NCBI GenBank assembly: GCA_022510785.1
Contig: JAFLSV010000003.1
Span: forward strand, 1-64,000
Reading direction: 5' to 3'
Length of the DNA: 64,000 nt
DNA from: Desulfovibrionaceae bacterium
GTDB taxonomy: Bacteria; Desulfobacterota; Desulfovibrionia; Desulfovibrionales; Desulfovibrionaceae
Part shown: positions 26,320 through 36,130 of the stretch, piece after piece
How the letters are laid out: each line of letters begins with the position of its first letter
Numbering within the stretch: the first letter of the stretch is position 1
Made by a program: the position numbers and the translations under genes
The notes under the pieces: model-generated
Told to the model about the DNA's origin: nothing
Databases searched by the model: none
Seen by the model: the letters and a program-made list of their open reading frames with translations, nothing else

Positions 26320-27117
26320 TCACCACCAGTTGAAAAGACTGCGGCCCTGATCCAGGGTTTCCAGCAGTTTCATGTCTTCGGCTTCAAGGCAAAAGCTCAG
26401 CGAATCGAAATTGTCACGCATGTGGTCGCCCTGGACTGACCTGGGGATGACGATGACACCCTGCTGGGTCAAAAAGCGCAGGGCAATCTGCGCGATGCTT
26501 CTGCGGTATTTTTCCGCCATGCCCTGAAGCGTTGGATTGCCGAAAATGCCATTTCGGCCGCAGGCCAGAGGGGACCAGCTTTCATGCCGTGTACCTATCT
26601 GGCATTCCAGTCGCCGGAGCCTGCCCTGCTGGCGAAAAACGTGGGTTTCCACCTGATTGATCGCGGGTATGACGCCGCAATGATTGATCAGATCGAGATA
26701 GCGTTCTTCCAGAAAATTGGAAACGCCCAGGGCGCGGACTTTTCCTTCCTTATACGCTGTTTCCATGGCCCTGTAGATATCATGCACCTGGCCTGCGGGC
26801 TCATGAATGAGAAGAAGATCGATATAGTCCATGTTAACGGCCCGCAGCGAACCCTCAATGGATTTCAGCGTATCCCCATAGCCATGACACCCCCAGAGCT
26901 TTGTGGTGACAAAGCATTTTTCCCGGGGAATGCCGGATGCCCTGAGGGCCTGCCCCACCTCCTTTTCGTTGCCATAGCACTGGGCTGTATCAATGGAGCG
27001 ATAGCCCGCTTCAAGCGCTTCCGCGACGCAGCGTTCCGTGATACGCGCCGGGGTCTGGTAGGTGCCGTAGCCCAGAAGCGGCATCTTCACGCCGTTATTG
27101 AGTGTGACATATTCCAT
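26320..27117 (-). CDS. Aldo/keto reductase
   Basis: This 265-residue NAD(P)H-dependent reductase has the family's catalytic set in order: RSIDTAQCYGNE (Asp and Tyr), VTTKLWG (Lys), and LLLIHEP (His). VIVIPRSV near the C-terminus is the coenzyme-binding strand. The start at 27117 gives the canonical N-terminus MEYVTLNNGVKMPLLGYGTYQ with GGAGGAAGGAG before it; longer in-frame starts run into the divergent regulator's promoter. It is the first gene of the six-gene minus-strand operon and is divergent from a LysR regulator, so it is probably controlled by that regulator. The substrate is unknown. Confidence 0.92.
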   Translation of the reverse strand: MEYVTLNNGVKMPLLGYGTYQTPARITERCVAEALEAGYRSIDTAQCYGNEKEVGQALRASGIPREKCFVTTKLWGCHGYGDTLKSIEGSLRAVNMDYIDLLLIHEPAGQVHDIYRAMETAYKEGKVRALGVSNFLEERYLDLINHCGVIPAINQVETHVFRQQGRLRRLECQIGTRHESWSPLACGRNGIFGNPTLQGMAEKYRRSIAQIALRFLTQQGVIVIPRSVQGDHMRDNFDSLSFCLEAEDMKLLETLDQGRSLFNWW

Positions 27118-27251
27118 GCTCCTTCCTCCGGGCGTTAAATGCGAGGCTTCATGTATAGGCATGGCGCGCTTGACAGGGAATACAGAAAATTGTTTAAGCG
27201 CTTTAAGAAAAACTGAAAACACATCTCCTGAAAAGTGCGCGGAGGATGCCC

Positions 27252-28175
27252 GTGCTCCACCCTCATATCGAAACCTTCCTCCAGGTGGCGGATTGCGGCA
27301 GTTTTTCGAAAGCCGCCGCCGCACGCTTCTGCTCGCCGGTTTCGATCATGAACCAGATCAACGCCCTGGAAGGGCGCATGGGATTTCCCCTGCTGACCCG
27401 CACCAATCACGGCGTGGAACTGACCCTTGCAGGCCGGTCCGTCTATGAAGACGCGAAAAAAATCATGGCAACGGCGGAAGCGGCCGTCCGGCAGGCCCGA
27501 AATCTGGCGGGCGCGCGGCAGGGAGTTGTCAGGATTGGCACGTCCTTTTTGCGGCCGTGCAAGCCCTTGCTTGATGTATGGGCCGCTCTGGACGGGGAAG
27601 GCACGGACGACTTTCAGATCAGAATCGTCCCCTTTGACGACAGCCCGGCCAGTCTGACCGATATGCTGAAATCCCTCGGCAGGGACATCGACTGTTTTGT
27701 CAGTCCGTGCGATGCCTTTCAGTGGAAAAAACGGTATAATATCTGCCTGCTCGCACAGCAGCGCTGCTGTGTGGCACTTTCGCGAAAGCATCGGCTGGCG
27801 GCACGGGAACGGCTGACCTGGGATGATCTGGAAGGGGAATCACTTATGCTGGTCAGGCGTGGGGTTGCACCGGTTCTGGACAGGATGCGGGATGAAATAG
27901 AACAGCATCATGCCGGCATCCATATCATCGATATGCCCCATATCTATGATGCGGAAGCGTTCAATCAATGCGAACAGCGTGGCTGCCTCATGGAAACGCC
28001 TGAAATCTGGGCGGATATACATCCCTCACTGGTGACACTGCCCATGAACTGGGACTACACCATGCCCTATGGCGTGGTCTATGCCAAAAATCCATCAGCT
28101 GTCTTCCATGAATTTATACAGCGCATAAGCAAAAAACTTTCTCAGGCGCACAATCAGTTAATGGCCAAACGCTGA
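27252..28175 (+). CDS. LysR-family transcriptional regulator
   Basis: This 307-residue protein has the N-terminal helix-turn-helix (FLQVADCGSFSKAAAARFCSP, then MNQINALEGRMGFPLLTRTNHGVELTLAG) and a C-terminal effector domain (about residues 90-300). GTG at 27252 is proposed as the start, because GGAGG lies six bases before it and the protein then opens MLHPHIETFLQ; the ATG two codons upstream sits directly against GGAGG, with no spacing. It is divergent from the aldo/keto reductase operon across about 130 bases, the classic setting for LysR control. A palindrome AAGCGCTT (27196-27203) lies in that gap. The effector is not known. Confidence 0.9.
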   Translation: MLHPHIETFLQVADCGSFSKAAAARFCSPVSIMNQINALEGRMGFPLLTRTNHGVELTLAGRSVYEDAKKIMATAEAAVRQARNLAGARQGVVRIGTSFLRPCKPLLDVWAALDGEGTDDFQIRIVPFDDSPASLTDMLKSLGRDIDCFVSPCDAFQWKKRYNICLLAQQRCCVALSRKHRLAARERLTWDDLEGESLMLVRRGVAPVLDRMRDEIEQHHAGIHIIDMPHIYDAEAFNQCEQRGCLMETPEIWADIHPSLVTLPMNWDYTMPYGVVYAKNPSAVFHEFIQRISKKLSQAHNQLMAKR

Positions 28176-28275
28176 ATTTTTTTTCAGTTTCCTGGCGCGT
28201 TCAGAAGCGTTAGGCTCAGGACTCGTTCATTGCCAAAGACTGAAAAGGTTCTCTTGTTGGCTCCAGAAGGGGACA

Positions 28276-28700
28276 ATGAAGGAACTTTTTCATCTCTCGT
28301 GCGCCCGGGTTGCCCGTATCAAGCGCTGCTTTTCCCGGTCTCATGGTGTTCCGGGGGGTGATGGCAGGCGCATCATCAGCGGGATCATGCATGTCATCCA
28401 AAACGGCCCGCAAGGGAAAGACGCCCCGCCCGGGTACGGGTCATGCAAGACGCCTTGCAAGCGCTTTATCCAATGGAGCCGGTTTGGGGGGCTTTAACAA
28501 GATTTTCGCTGAGCGTGTTGAGCACAATGGTTCCGCAACCCGATTGATGCTTGACGCCGCTCACCGCAAGGCACACAGAACAGCGGCAAGCCTACTGAAA
28601 AAAAGAGGCTTTTCCCGCTGTATCGGACGCGCAAAAGGCGGCCTGAATGCAAAACTTCATGCTGTGTGTCATGCTTTCGGCCGGCCGACAGCCTTTTATC
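28276..28700 (+). pseudogene. Decayed IS5-family transposase (frameshifted and truncated)
   Basis: Two overlapping frames together give a transposase fragment of the IS5 family. The first frame runs to about 28490 (SHGVPGGDGRRIISGIMHVI, then GPQGKDAPPGYGSCKT and KRFIQWSRFGG). The second continues from about 28495 (FNKIFAERV, LMLDAAHRKAHRTAASLLKK, IGRAKGGLNAKLHAV). They meet at a run of six G (28486-28491). The C-terminal half, with the later catalytic residues, is missing after about 28690. Some IS5 relatives use programmed frameshifting, but the truncation and many substitutions point to a dead copy. It stands about 100 bases from the tRNA-Ala 3' end. Confidence 0.8.
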
Positions 28701-28808
28701 CACGATCAGTCACGTTCTTTCATCAAAAAATCTGGCACACAGATGGGACAAAAAGCTGTGCCCAACGAAAAAGGGCGTACAGTTTTCACCGTAAGCCCCT
28801 GAAATTTC

Positions 28809-28884
<76 letters not shown>

Positions 28885-29046
28885 GCAACGAGCTATACAC
28901 TTGCCGCAATCCGCGGCACTCGTCAAGCGAAAAATGGCGGAGGGGATCATTTTTCTTCATTCCCGCGGCGTCCGTCCCGTGTTCCGCCGCCTTGCCCGCC
29001 GCGGGGGCATGGCGTAAGCTGGCGGACGTGACGGAGGCGAGATCGT

Positions 29047-30933
29047 ATGAGTCATGCGAAGGACACCAGGCGCGATCCTTTCCGGGAAAAGCGACGGGAA
29101 GGCCCGGGCCGTCGCGGGCGTGCCCGGCCTGCATCCCGGGCGGCTTCCGCCCTGCCCCGCGACAGCTTTTTGCCGATCGATCGCGCCGATATGGACGCGC
29201 GCGGCTGGGATCAGGTGGATGTGCTTCTGGTGTCGGGCGACGCCTATGTGGATCACCCCGCCTTTGGCGTGGCGCTGCTGGGTCGCTGGCTGGAGTTTCA
29301 CGGTTTTCGGGTGGGCATTGTGGCCCAGCCCCGCTGGGATTCCCCTGAGGATGTGGCCCGCCTTGGGCGTCCGCGCCTGTTTGCCGGAGTCAGTGCCGGC
29401 GCCGTGGACTCCATGCTGGCTCATTATACGGCCTTCCGCAAAAAGCGCCATGATGACGCCTATACCCCGGGGGGCCGGGCCGGGGCCCGTCCCAACCGGG
29501 CGGTCAGCGTGTACAGCTCGCTGGTGCGCCGGGCCTTTCCGGGCCTGCCCGTGGTGGCCGGAGGCATAGAGGCCTCGCTGCGCCGGGTCAGCCACTATGA
29601 TTTCTGGTCGGACAGCCTGCGCAGATCCCTGCTGCCTGACGCCAAGCTTGATCTCATCGTCTATGGCATGGGCGAGCGGGCTATTCTGGACATTGCCCGC
29701 CGCCTTGACGCGCTGTGCTCCCGCAGCGGGGGCGCGCCTTCCCGGGCCGATCTGGCGGCCGCCCTGCGCGGCATAGCGGGCACGGCCCGCATGGGGCGGC
29801 TGGATGAGGACGAGGGGACGGGCTGCGTGCGCCTGCCCTCGCACGAAGAGATTCTGGCCCGGCCGGCCCGGCTGATGGAAGCCACGCTGCTGCTGGAGCG
29901 CCAGGTTCATCAGATGCGATCCGCGGCCGTGCAGCCCGTGGATGGCCGGGCCGTTGTGCTGGAAGTTCCCGCGCCGCCCCTGACCACGGAGGAGCTTGAT
30001 TGTCTCTACGATCTGCCGTTTGCCCGGCAGGCCCATCCTTCCTATGCCGCGCCCATTCCCGCCGCGGACATGATGCTTGCCAGCATGACCTGCCACCGTG
30101 GCTGCGGAGGCGGATGTTCCTTCTGCTCCCTGGCTCTGCACCAGGGGCGGCGTATTGCCTCGCGCAGCAGGGAATCGCTGCTGAAAGAGGCGCGGGCCAT
30201 GGCGGCCCGGCCCGGTTTCACCGGAGCCGTCAGCGATGTGGGCGGCCCCTCGGCCAATATGTGGAACGCCCGCTGCGCGCTGGAGCCGGCCCGCTGCCGC
30301 CGGCCCAGCTGCATGACGCCCACGCTGTGCCCGGGCTTTCGTGTGGATCAGGCCGGGCATGTGCGGCTTTTGCGTGATATCCGGCAAATTCCCGGCATCC
30401 GCCATGTGCGGGTGGCCAGCGGCGTGCGCTTTGATTTGGCCCTGCGGCAGGATGAGGCCCTGCGGGCCTATGCCGGGGAATTCACCGGCGGACAGCTGAA
30501 GGTGGCGCCGGAGCACTGCGCCGGGGATGTGCTGCGCCTTATGCGCAAGCCGGGCATGGAGGAGTTTGAGCTCTTTCTGGACGCCTTTCGCCGCTATTCC
30601 GAAGCGCACGGCAAAAAACAGTATGTCATCCCGTATCTCATGAGCGCCTTTCCCGGCTGTACCGATGCCCACATGCGCCAGCTGGCGGACTGGCTGGAAG
30701 AACGACGCTGGAGTCCGCGTCAGGTGCAGTGCTTTGTTCCCACGCCGGGCACGGTGGCCACCGCCATGTATTACGCGGAGGTGGATACCGAGGGCCGTCC
30801 CCTGCCGGTGGCCAAAAGCGACGCGGCCCGCCTGCGCCAGCACGGCATTTTGCTGGGCACGGCCTACGATCGCTTTGCGCTTTCCGGGCCGGACAGGCGC
30901 GGGAAGGCCCGTGACCGTAAGGAGGAGGCATGA
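29047..30933 (+). CDS. YgiQ-family (UPF0313) radical SAM protein
   Basis: This 628-residue cytosolic protein has the family's layout. An N-terminal cobalamin-binding-like region ([35 protein letters not shown]) includes the [19 protein letters not shown] motif. A radical SAM core follows with the 4Fe-4S motif CGGGCSFC (Cys-x3-Cys-x2-Cys) near residue 355. Later segments are [33 protein letters not shown] and [14 protein letters not shown]. The basic N-terminal 40 residues are a poorly conserved extension. The reaction of the family is not established. The stop overlaps the next gene by four bases (ATGA). Confidence 0.93.
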   Translation: MSHAKDTRRDPFREKRREGPGRRGRARPASRAASALPRDSFLPIDRADMDARGWDQVDVLLVSGDAYVDHPAFGVALLGRWLEFHGFRVGIVAQPRWDSPEDVARLGRPRLFAGVSAGAVDSMLAHYTAFRKKRHDDAYTPGGRAGARPNRAVSVYSSLVRRAFPGLPVVAGGIEASLRRVSHYDFWSDSLRRSLLPDAKLDLIVYGMGERAILDIARRLDALCSRSGGAPSRADLAAALRGIAGTARMGRLDEDEGTGCVRLPSHEEILARPARLMEATLLLERQVHQMRSAAVQPVDGRAVVLEVPAPPLTTEELDCLYDLPFARQAHPSYAAPIPAADMMLASMTCHRGCGGGCSFCSLALHQGRRIASRSRESLLKEARAMAARPGFTGAVSDVGGPSANMWNARCALEPARCRRPSCMTPTLCPGFRVDQAGHVRLLRDIRQIPGIRHVRVASGVRFDLALRQDEALRAYAGEFTGGQLKVAPEHCAGDVLRLMRKPGMEEFELFLDAFRRYSEAHGKKQYVIPYLMSAFPGCTDAHMRQLADWLEERRWSPRQVQCFVPTPGTVATAMYYAEVDTEGRPLPVAKSDAARLRQHGILLGTAYDRFALSGPDRRGKARDRKEEA

Positions 30934-31544
30934 CAGCTGTGTGGCTTCGCGCCGGACTGTGCGCCCTTTTTTTCCTGACAGCGGGCTGCTCCTGGTTCGG
31001 TTTCCGTTCGGAGCCGGCGCAGCGGCAGCCGGCGGAGGACAGAGCCGCCAGGGAAGATGCCGGCACCCTCCCCCATGTTTCGCCCCGGGCCCGCGAATTG
31101 TTCGCTCTGGCCCGCTCCGTGTGGGACGAGCAGGATCAGTGCCGCGACCCCGCCGCGGCCATAGGCTGGCTTGATGCCGCGCTGGAAATACAGCCCGAGT
31201 ATGGAGATGCCCTGATATGGCGGGGGCGGGCCCTGAGCGAAAGCGGCTATCTGGAAGACGCCTTTGACGATTTGACCCGCGCCATACGCCTCCAGCCCTC
31301 GGCCCTGGCCTATGCGGAACGCGGCCTGACCGGCCTGCGCCTGGGCGCCGTGCAGGGGGCCGCGCGCGATCTGGAACACGCGCTCAGCCTGGACGAGGAC
31401 GAAGCCCGCGCCTATGTGTATCGGGCCGCCCTGCGCTTTGCTCAGGGGGAAACGCCGCAGGCCTGCTCGGATTTAGCGGCGGCCTGCGCCCGGGGCCTCT
31501 GCCTTCCGCGTGACAAGGCCGCGGGCTCGGGGCTGTGCCCATAG
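30930..31544 (+). CDS. TPR-containing putative lipoprotein
   Basis: This 204-residue protein starts with a lipoprotein signal ([15 protein letters not shown], lipidated Cys near residue 20). A Gln/Ala/Arg-rich linker follows, then about three tetratricopeptide repeats (residues 70-190). The repeats include [48 protein letters not shown] and [25 protein letters not shown]. The final part has four cysteines. TPR proteins of this type bind partners at the cell envelope; the partner is unknown. The gene overlaps the stop of the YgiQ gene, so the two are translationally coupled. Confidence 0.82.
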   Translation: MTAVWLRAGLCALFFLTAGCSWFGFRSEPAQRQPAEDRAAREDAGTLPHVSPRARELFALARSVWDEQDQCRDPAAAIGWLDAALEIQPEYGDALIWRGRALSESGYLEDAFDDLTRAIRLQPSALAYAERGLTGLRLGAVQGAARDLEHALSLDEDEARAYVYRAALRFAQGETPQACSDLAAACARGLCLPRDKAAGSGLCP

Positions 31545-31741
31545 ACAGGGCGGCCCTGCCGCGGAAAGCGTGTCCGCCGCGTCTGTCCGCCATGGCACGC
31601 AGCGTTTGAAATGATTGACAGGTTTTATGGCTTCATGGCATGTGACAGTTTCCCGTCGTGTCAATACCGAGGTCTTGGGGCCGGGGTATGGGGGCAGGGT
31701 TTTGTTTGCAATTTTGTCATTTTTTTGTGCGGAGGTTTTCC

Positions 31742-32872
31742 ATGTCCAAATGTTGGATGCAAACCCTTGCGTGCGGCGTTGCCGCGCTTATGTCGGTTGC
31801 GCCCGCTTTTGCGGCTGACACCATCAAACTTGGCGTGGCCGGAGCGCATTCCGGCGAACTGGCGTCTTACGGGCAGCCCAGCCTGAACGCGGCCATTCTG
31901 GTTGTGGATGAATTTAACGCCAGGGGCGGCGTGCTGGGCAGGCAGGTGGAAATTCTGGCCCAGGACGATCAGTGCAAGGCCGAAATTGCCACCAACGCGG
32001 CCACCCGCCTGATCTCCGATGGTGTGGTGGCCGTCATGGGCCACATTTGCTCCGGGCCGTGCAAGGCCTCTCTGCCGCTGTACACCGACGCCAAACTCAT
32101 TTCCATGTCTCCGTCGGCCACCACGCCGGCACTGACCCAGAGCGGGCAGAACCCCTATTTCTTCCGAACCATTGCCAACGATAACGACTCCGCCATTGTG
32201 GGCGCGCGCTTCATCGCGGAAAAACTGGGCGCTTCCAGGGTGGCCATTCTGCACGACAACAGCGAATACGGGCGCGGCTATGCCGAAAAAGCCCGTGAGG
32301 AGCTGCAAAGCCTGGGCAAGGCCGAAGTTGTGCTGTTTGAAGCCGTCACCCCCGGCGCCACCGACTATTCTTCCGCCGTGCGCAAGGTGCGCCAGGCCGG
32401 CGCGGGAGTGCTCATGTGGGGCGGCTACTACCCCGAAGCCTCCAAGATTCTGTCCAACATGCACAGTCTGGAAATCGACATCCCCATGGTCGGCCCCGAC
32501 GGCCTTAAGGATATGGGCTTTGTGGAGCTGGCCGGGCAGGACGCCGAAGGCGTGTACGCGTCGGGCCCCACGGACACCAGTTCCAACCCCTTGAGCGTGC
32601 GGTACGCCGAACTGCATCAGAAGAAGTTTGGCACCGCCCCGGGCGCGTTTTTTGACAACGCCGTGGCCGCTACCATTGCGCTGCTGAGCGCCGTGGAAAA
32701 CGCGGGTGACACCTCCATCGACAAGCTGGATGAAGCGTTGCGCACGCATGAGGTGGATACCCCCATCGGCCGCATCAAGTTCAACGAGCAGGGTGATGCC
32801 ATCGGCGTGGGCATGTCCATTTATCAAATCCAGAACGGCCAGTATACCGAAGTGTTCAAGGGCGGCAACTAG
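31742..32872 (+). CDS. livK: Branched-chain amino-acid ABC transporter, periplasmic binding protein
   Basis: This 376-residue protein binds leucine, isoleucine or valine (or a similar ligand) in the periplasm and hands it to the LivHMGF complex. A signal peptide (MSKCWMQTLACGVAALMSVAPAFA) precedes DTIKLGVAGAHSGELASYGQ, the usual start of the type I binding fold. VVAVMGHICSGPCKASLPLY, MSPSATTPALT and ILHDNSEYGRGYAEKAR match the Leu/Ile/Val-binding family. GGAGG lies 8 bases before the ATG at 31742. It is the first gene of a five-gene transporter operon and is separated from livH by 276 bases, which may let it be made in excess. Confidence 0.9.
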   Translation: MSKCWMQTLACGVAALMSVAPAFAADTIKLGVAGAHSGELASYGQPSLNAAILVVDEFNARGGVLGRQVEILAQDDQCKAEIATNAATRLISDGVVAVMGHICSGPCKASLPLYTDAKLISMSPSATTPALTQSGQNPYFFRTIANDNDSAIVGARFIAEKLGASRVAILHDNSEYGRGYAEKAREELQSLGKAEVVLFEAVTPGATDYSSAVRKVRQAGAGVLMWGGYYPEASKILSNMHSLEIDIPMVGPDGLKDMGFVELAGQDAEGVYASGPTDTSSNPLSVRYAELHQKKFGTAPGAFFDNAVAATIALLSAVENAGDTSIDKLDEALRTHEVDTPIGRIKFNEQGDAIGVGMSIYQIQNGQYTEVFKGGN

Positions 32873-33148
32873 CCGCCGGTCAGGCGGCCGGGCTGCCGGA
32901 CGCTTCGGCTTGCCGATCGGGAAACGGGCGGCGCTTCGGCCGCGCGCGGCCACGCCGCCCGGCGCTCCGGCCGGCTCTTTCGGATGGAGAGCGCGCCTCG
33001 CGGGGCTACCGGCGGGGCGTTTCGGCTGATTTTGGGCTTGCTTCCGCGCTTGGGGCCATGTACTCTCATGCGAGAGCCATGCAGGCGTGCGGCCTGTGCC
33101 GCCCGGCGGTTCTGGGCCTGACAACGCGCCATCATCCGGACAGCTTCC
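32873..33148 (+). other. Spacer between livK and livH with a small hairpin
   Basis: A hairpin GCCGCC-ggtca-GGCGGC (32872-32888) starts at the livK stop codon. It has no T-tract, so it may slow or trim transcripts and raise livK over the permease genes instead of ending transcription. The rest is very GC-rich with no convincing reading frame. No clear ribosome site precedes livH. Confidence 0.4.
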
Positions 33149-34057
33149 ATGGATTTTTTCTACTTTCTTGAAATTTTTTTCAGCGGCCTGACCCGCGGCA
33201 GCATCTACGCGCTCATCGCCCTGGGCTACACGATGGTGTACGGCATCATCGGCCTCATCAACTTCGCCCACGGCGAAATTTACATGCTGGGGGCCTTCAC
33301 CGCCCTTATTGTGGCCACGCTGCTGGGCATGTCGGGTTTTCCGGCGGGCGGCATCCTGATTGTGGCGGCTCTGGTGGCCATGCTCTGGTGCGCGGCCTAC
33401 GGCTACACCATGGAAAAGGTAGCCTACAAGCCGCTGCGCGGCGAATCGCGCCTGGCCCCCCTGATTTCGGCCATCGGCATGTCCACCTTTTTGCAGAACT
33501 ATGTGCAGCTGGCCCAGACCTCGAATTATGTGCCCTTTCCCCGGCTTATGCCGCGTTTCGCCTTTCTGTCGGCCTTCGGGGGGGTCATGCGCTCCAGCGA
33601 TTTTGTTATCCTTGTGGTCAGCGCCCTGGTCATGATCGGCCTGGCCCTGTATATCCGGCATACCCGCATGGGCAAGGCCATGCGTGCCACGGCCCAGAAC
33701 CGCAAAATGGCCATGCTGGTCGGCATTGACGCCGACAAGGTTATTTCCCTGACCTTCATCATCGGCTCCGCCCTGGCGGCCCTGGGCGGGACGCTCATTG
33801 CCTCGCATACCGGGCAGGTGGGCTTTGGCATTGGCTTTCTGGCCGGCATGAAGGCCTTTACGGCCGCCGTGCTCGGCGGAATAGGCTCCATTCCCGGCGC
33901 CATGCTGGGCGGTCTGGTGCTGGGCCTGGCCGAAAGCTTCACCACCGGGTATCTGTCCGGTGATTATGAAGACGTGCTGGCCTTTGCCCTGCTTGTGCTC
34001 ATCCTCATTTTCCGTCCCGCCGGCCTGCTCGGCAAGGCCACCGTGCAGAAGGTGTAA
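33149..34057 (+). CDS. livH: Branched-chain amino-acid ABC transporter permease LivH
   Basis: This 302-residue inner-membrane permease is one half of the branched-chain amino-acid channel. It has the LivH landmarks: GSIYALIALGYTMVYGIIGLINFAHGEIYMLG near the N-terminus, LAPLISAIGMSTFLQNY, GKAMRATAQNRKMAMLVGIDADKVI (the cytoplasmic loop that contacts the ATPase, about residues 170-195), and GMKAFTAAVLGGIGSIPGAMLGG. The length and about eight helices are normal. It lies 4 bases before livM. No strong ribosome site is visible ahead of its ATG. Confidence 0.94.
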   Translation: MDFFYFLEIFFSGLTRGSIYALIALGYTMVYGIIGLINFAHGEIYMLGAFTALIVATLLGMSGFPAGGILIVAALVAMLWCAAYGYTMEKVAYKPLRGESRLAPLISAIGMSTFLQNYVQLAQTSNYVPFPRLMPRFAFLSAFGGVMRSSDFVILVVSALVMIGLALYIRHTRMGKAMRATAQNRKMAMLVGIDADKVISLTFIIGSALAALGGTLIASHTGQVGFGIGFLAGMKAFTAAVLGGIGSIPGAMLGGLVLGLAESFTTGYLSGDYEDVLAFALLVLILIFRPAGLLGKATVQKV

Positions 34058-34061
34058 TGCC

Positions 34062-35342
34062 ATGAATGCCGTCATGAAAACCCTGCTGCGGGCTGTGATG
34101 ATCAGTGTCTGGTTCATGGCGCTGACCTTTCCCGTGCTGTCCCTCAAGGTGAACGCCACCAAGCGCACCGTGGATGTGCTGTGGGAGCGCGCGGCGGGCA
34201 TGGGCCTGGCCATGTTCGCGCTTTCGCTGTTGTGGATGTGGTATTTCCGTCACAAGGAGCGGGGGCGCGGGGATTCCGGCCCTCTGGCCTCCGTCAGGGC
34301 CGGAATGGGCCGGGGCTGGCATGCGCTGCTTCGCCGGCTGGATAGCCTCGGCCGCCGCAGGGGCGTGACGGGGCTCTGCGCGGGCGTGCTGCTGGCCGCC
34401 GCCGTATTCCTGCCCGTTGCGGGCTCCATGTATCAGACCACCATTTTTGCCAACGCCTTTTTGTATGTCATGCTGGCCCTGGGGCTGAACATCGCCGTGG
34501 GCATCGCCGGGCAACTGGTGCTGGGCTACGCGGCCTTTTACGCCATCGGAGCCTATACCTACGGACTGCTCAACCAGTATTTCGGGCTGGGCTTCTGGGT
34601 CTGCCTGCCTGTGGGCGGCTGTCTGGCCGCTGTGGCCGGCCTGCTCCTGGGGTTTCCGGTGCTGCGCCTGCAAGGGGACTATCTGGCCATTGTCACTCTG
34701 GGCTTTGGGGAAATTGTGCGCCTTTTGCTCAACAACTGGATGGACATCACCGGCGGTTCCCAGGGGGTGGCCAATATTCCGCGCCCCTCGCTGTTCGGAA
34801 TCACGCTGTCGTCGGATCAGTCCATGGCCTATGTTTACTACCTGACCCTGGCGGCCATGATTGTGACCATTGTGGTGGTGGCGCGAATCAAGGATTCCCG
34901 CGTGGGACTGGCGCTGCGCGCCCTGCGCGATGACGAGATTGCCAGCGAGGCCATGGGCATTGATCTGCGCATGGTCAAGCTTCAGGCCTTTGCGCTGGGC
35001 TCATGCTGGGCCGGGTTCGCGGGGGTGCTTCTGGCCGCCCGCATCAATTTTATCAGTCCGCCCAGCTTCACCTTTATGGAATCGGCCATGATCCTGTCCA
35101 TGGTGGTGCTTGGCGGCATGGGCTCCATCAGCGGCGTGGTGGTGGCGGCCCTTGTGCTGACCCTGGCTCCTGAGTATCTGCGGGCCCTGTCCGCGTATCG
35201 GATGCTGGTTTTTGGCGCGCTTATGGTGCTGATGATGATTTTCCGGCCGCAGGGCCTTATCCCCAGCCGCAAGCGCATCTACCATCCGCGCGGCGTTTCG
35301 GCCGACGGGGCGGCCACGTCCGCTCAAGGAGGCCGCGCATGA
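34062..35342 (+). CDS. livM: Branched-chain amino-acid ABC transporter permease LivM
   Basis: This 426-residue permease is the second membrane half. LivM proteins carry an N-terminal extension of extra helices, seen here (residues about 5-110, with [19 protein letters not shown] and [15 protein letters not shown]). The conserved core then begins: [54 protein letters not shown] and [31 protein letters not shown] (ATPase contact loop) follow, then [15 protein letters not shown]. It starts 4 bases after livH and its stop overlaps livG by four bases. The residues after about 405 are a basic tail. Confidence 0.94.
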   Translation: MNAVMKTLLRAVMISVWFMALTFPVLSLKVNATKRTVDVLWERAAGMGLAMFALSLLWMWYFRHKERGRGDSGPLASVRAGMGRGWHALLRRLDSLGRRRGVTGLCAGVLLAAAVFLPVAGSMYQTTIFANAFLYVMLALGLNIAVGIAGQLVLGYAAFYAIGAYTYGLLNQYFGLGFWVCLPVGGCLAAVAGLLLGFPVLRLQGDYLAIVTLGFGEIVRLLLNNWMDITGGSQGVANIPRPSLFGITLSSDQSMAYVYYLTLAAMIVTIVVVARIKDSRVGLALRALRDDEIASEAMGIDLRMVKLQAFALGSCWAGFAGVLLAARINFISPPSFTFMESAMILSMVVLGGMGSISGVVVAALVLTLAPEYLRALSAYRMLVFGALMVLMMIFRPQGLIPSRKRIYHPRGVSADGAATSAQGGRA

Positions 35343-36130
35343 GCGAGCCCGTTCTCAAAGTCCGCTCCCTGTCCCGCAATTTTGGGGGACTGCGCGCCCT
35401 GAACGACGTGGATCTGGACATCATGCCCGGCGAAATTGTGGCGCTTATCGGCCCCAACGGGGCTGGCAAGACCACCTTTTTCAACTGTGTCACCGGTATT
35501 TATGTGCCGACCGAAGGCGAGGTAACGGCCTGCCGCCCCGGCGGACAGCCGGTGCGCCTGAATGGGATGAAGCCCTTTCGCATTACCGGGCTCGGGCTGG
35601 CCCGCACCTTTCAGAATATCCGGCTTTTCCCGTCCATGACGGTTCTGGAAAATGTCATGGTGGGCCGCCACTGCCGCACGCATGCGGGCATTCTGGGAGC
35701 CATTGCCCGCGACTCGTCCACCCGCCGGGAAGAGCAGGAAAGCGTGGATCGCGCCTACGCGCTGCTGGACGATCTGCATCTGGCCGCGTACTGGAACGAG
35801 GAAGCCAGCAACCTGCCTTACGGGGCCCAGCGCCGGCTGGAAATTGCCCGCGCCCTGGCCACGGATCCCTTTCTGCTGCTGCTGGATGAACCCGCCGCGG
35901 GCATGAACCCGCAGGAAACGCTGGAACTCAAGGATCTGGTTCTGGATTTGCGCGATCGCTTCCATCTGGCCGTGCTGCTTATCGAGCACGACATGGGAAT
36001 GGTGATGTCCCTGTCGGATCGGGTGTATGTTATGGAATACGGATCGCGTATCGCCGCGGGCACGCCGGAACAGGTGAGCCGCAACCCGGAAGTTATCCGC
36101 GCCTACCTTGGGGAGACCGATCATGCTTGA
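35339..36130 (+). CDS. livG: Branched-chain amino-acid ABC transporter ATPase LivG
   Basis: This 263-residue cytoplasmic ATPase has Walker [10 protein letters not shown] (about residues 41-49), the Liv-specific [26 protein letters not shown], the variant signature [15 protein letters not shown], Walker [15 protein letters not shown], and a switch histidine in [10 protein letters not shown]. It pairs with LivF to power the LivHM channel. Its start overlaps livM by four bases (ATGA) and its end overlaps livF by eight bases, so the operon is tightly coupled. An extra insert ([20 protein letters not shown]) between the Q-loop strands is longer than in E. coli LivG. Confidence 0.95.
   Translation: MSEPVLKVRSLSRNFGGLRALNDVDLDIMPGEIVALIGPNGAGKTTFFNCVTGIYVPTEGEVTACRPGGQPVRLNGMKPFRITGLGLARTFQNIRLFPSMTVLENVMVGRHCRTHAGILGAIARDSSTRREEQESVDRAYALLDDLHLAAYWNEEASNLPYGAQRRLEIARALATDPFLLLLDEPAAGMNPQETLELKDLVLDLRDRFHLAVLLIEHDMGMVMSLSDRVYVMEYGSRIAAGTPEQVSRNPEVIRAYLGETDHA

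Noticed and set aside
31590..31612. Possible sigma-54 promoter (TGGCACG...) ahead of livK
   Set aside because: The GG is present but no GC lies 12 bases downstream; the -12 element fails, so I did not call it.
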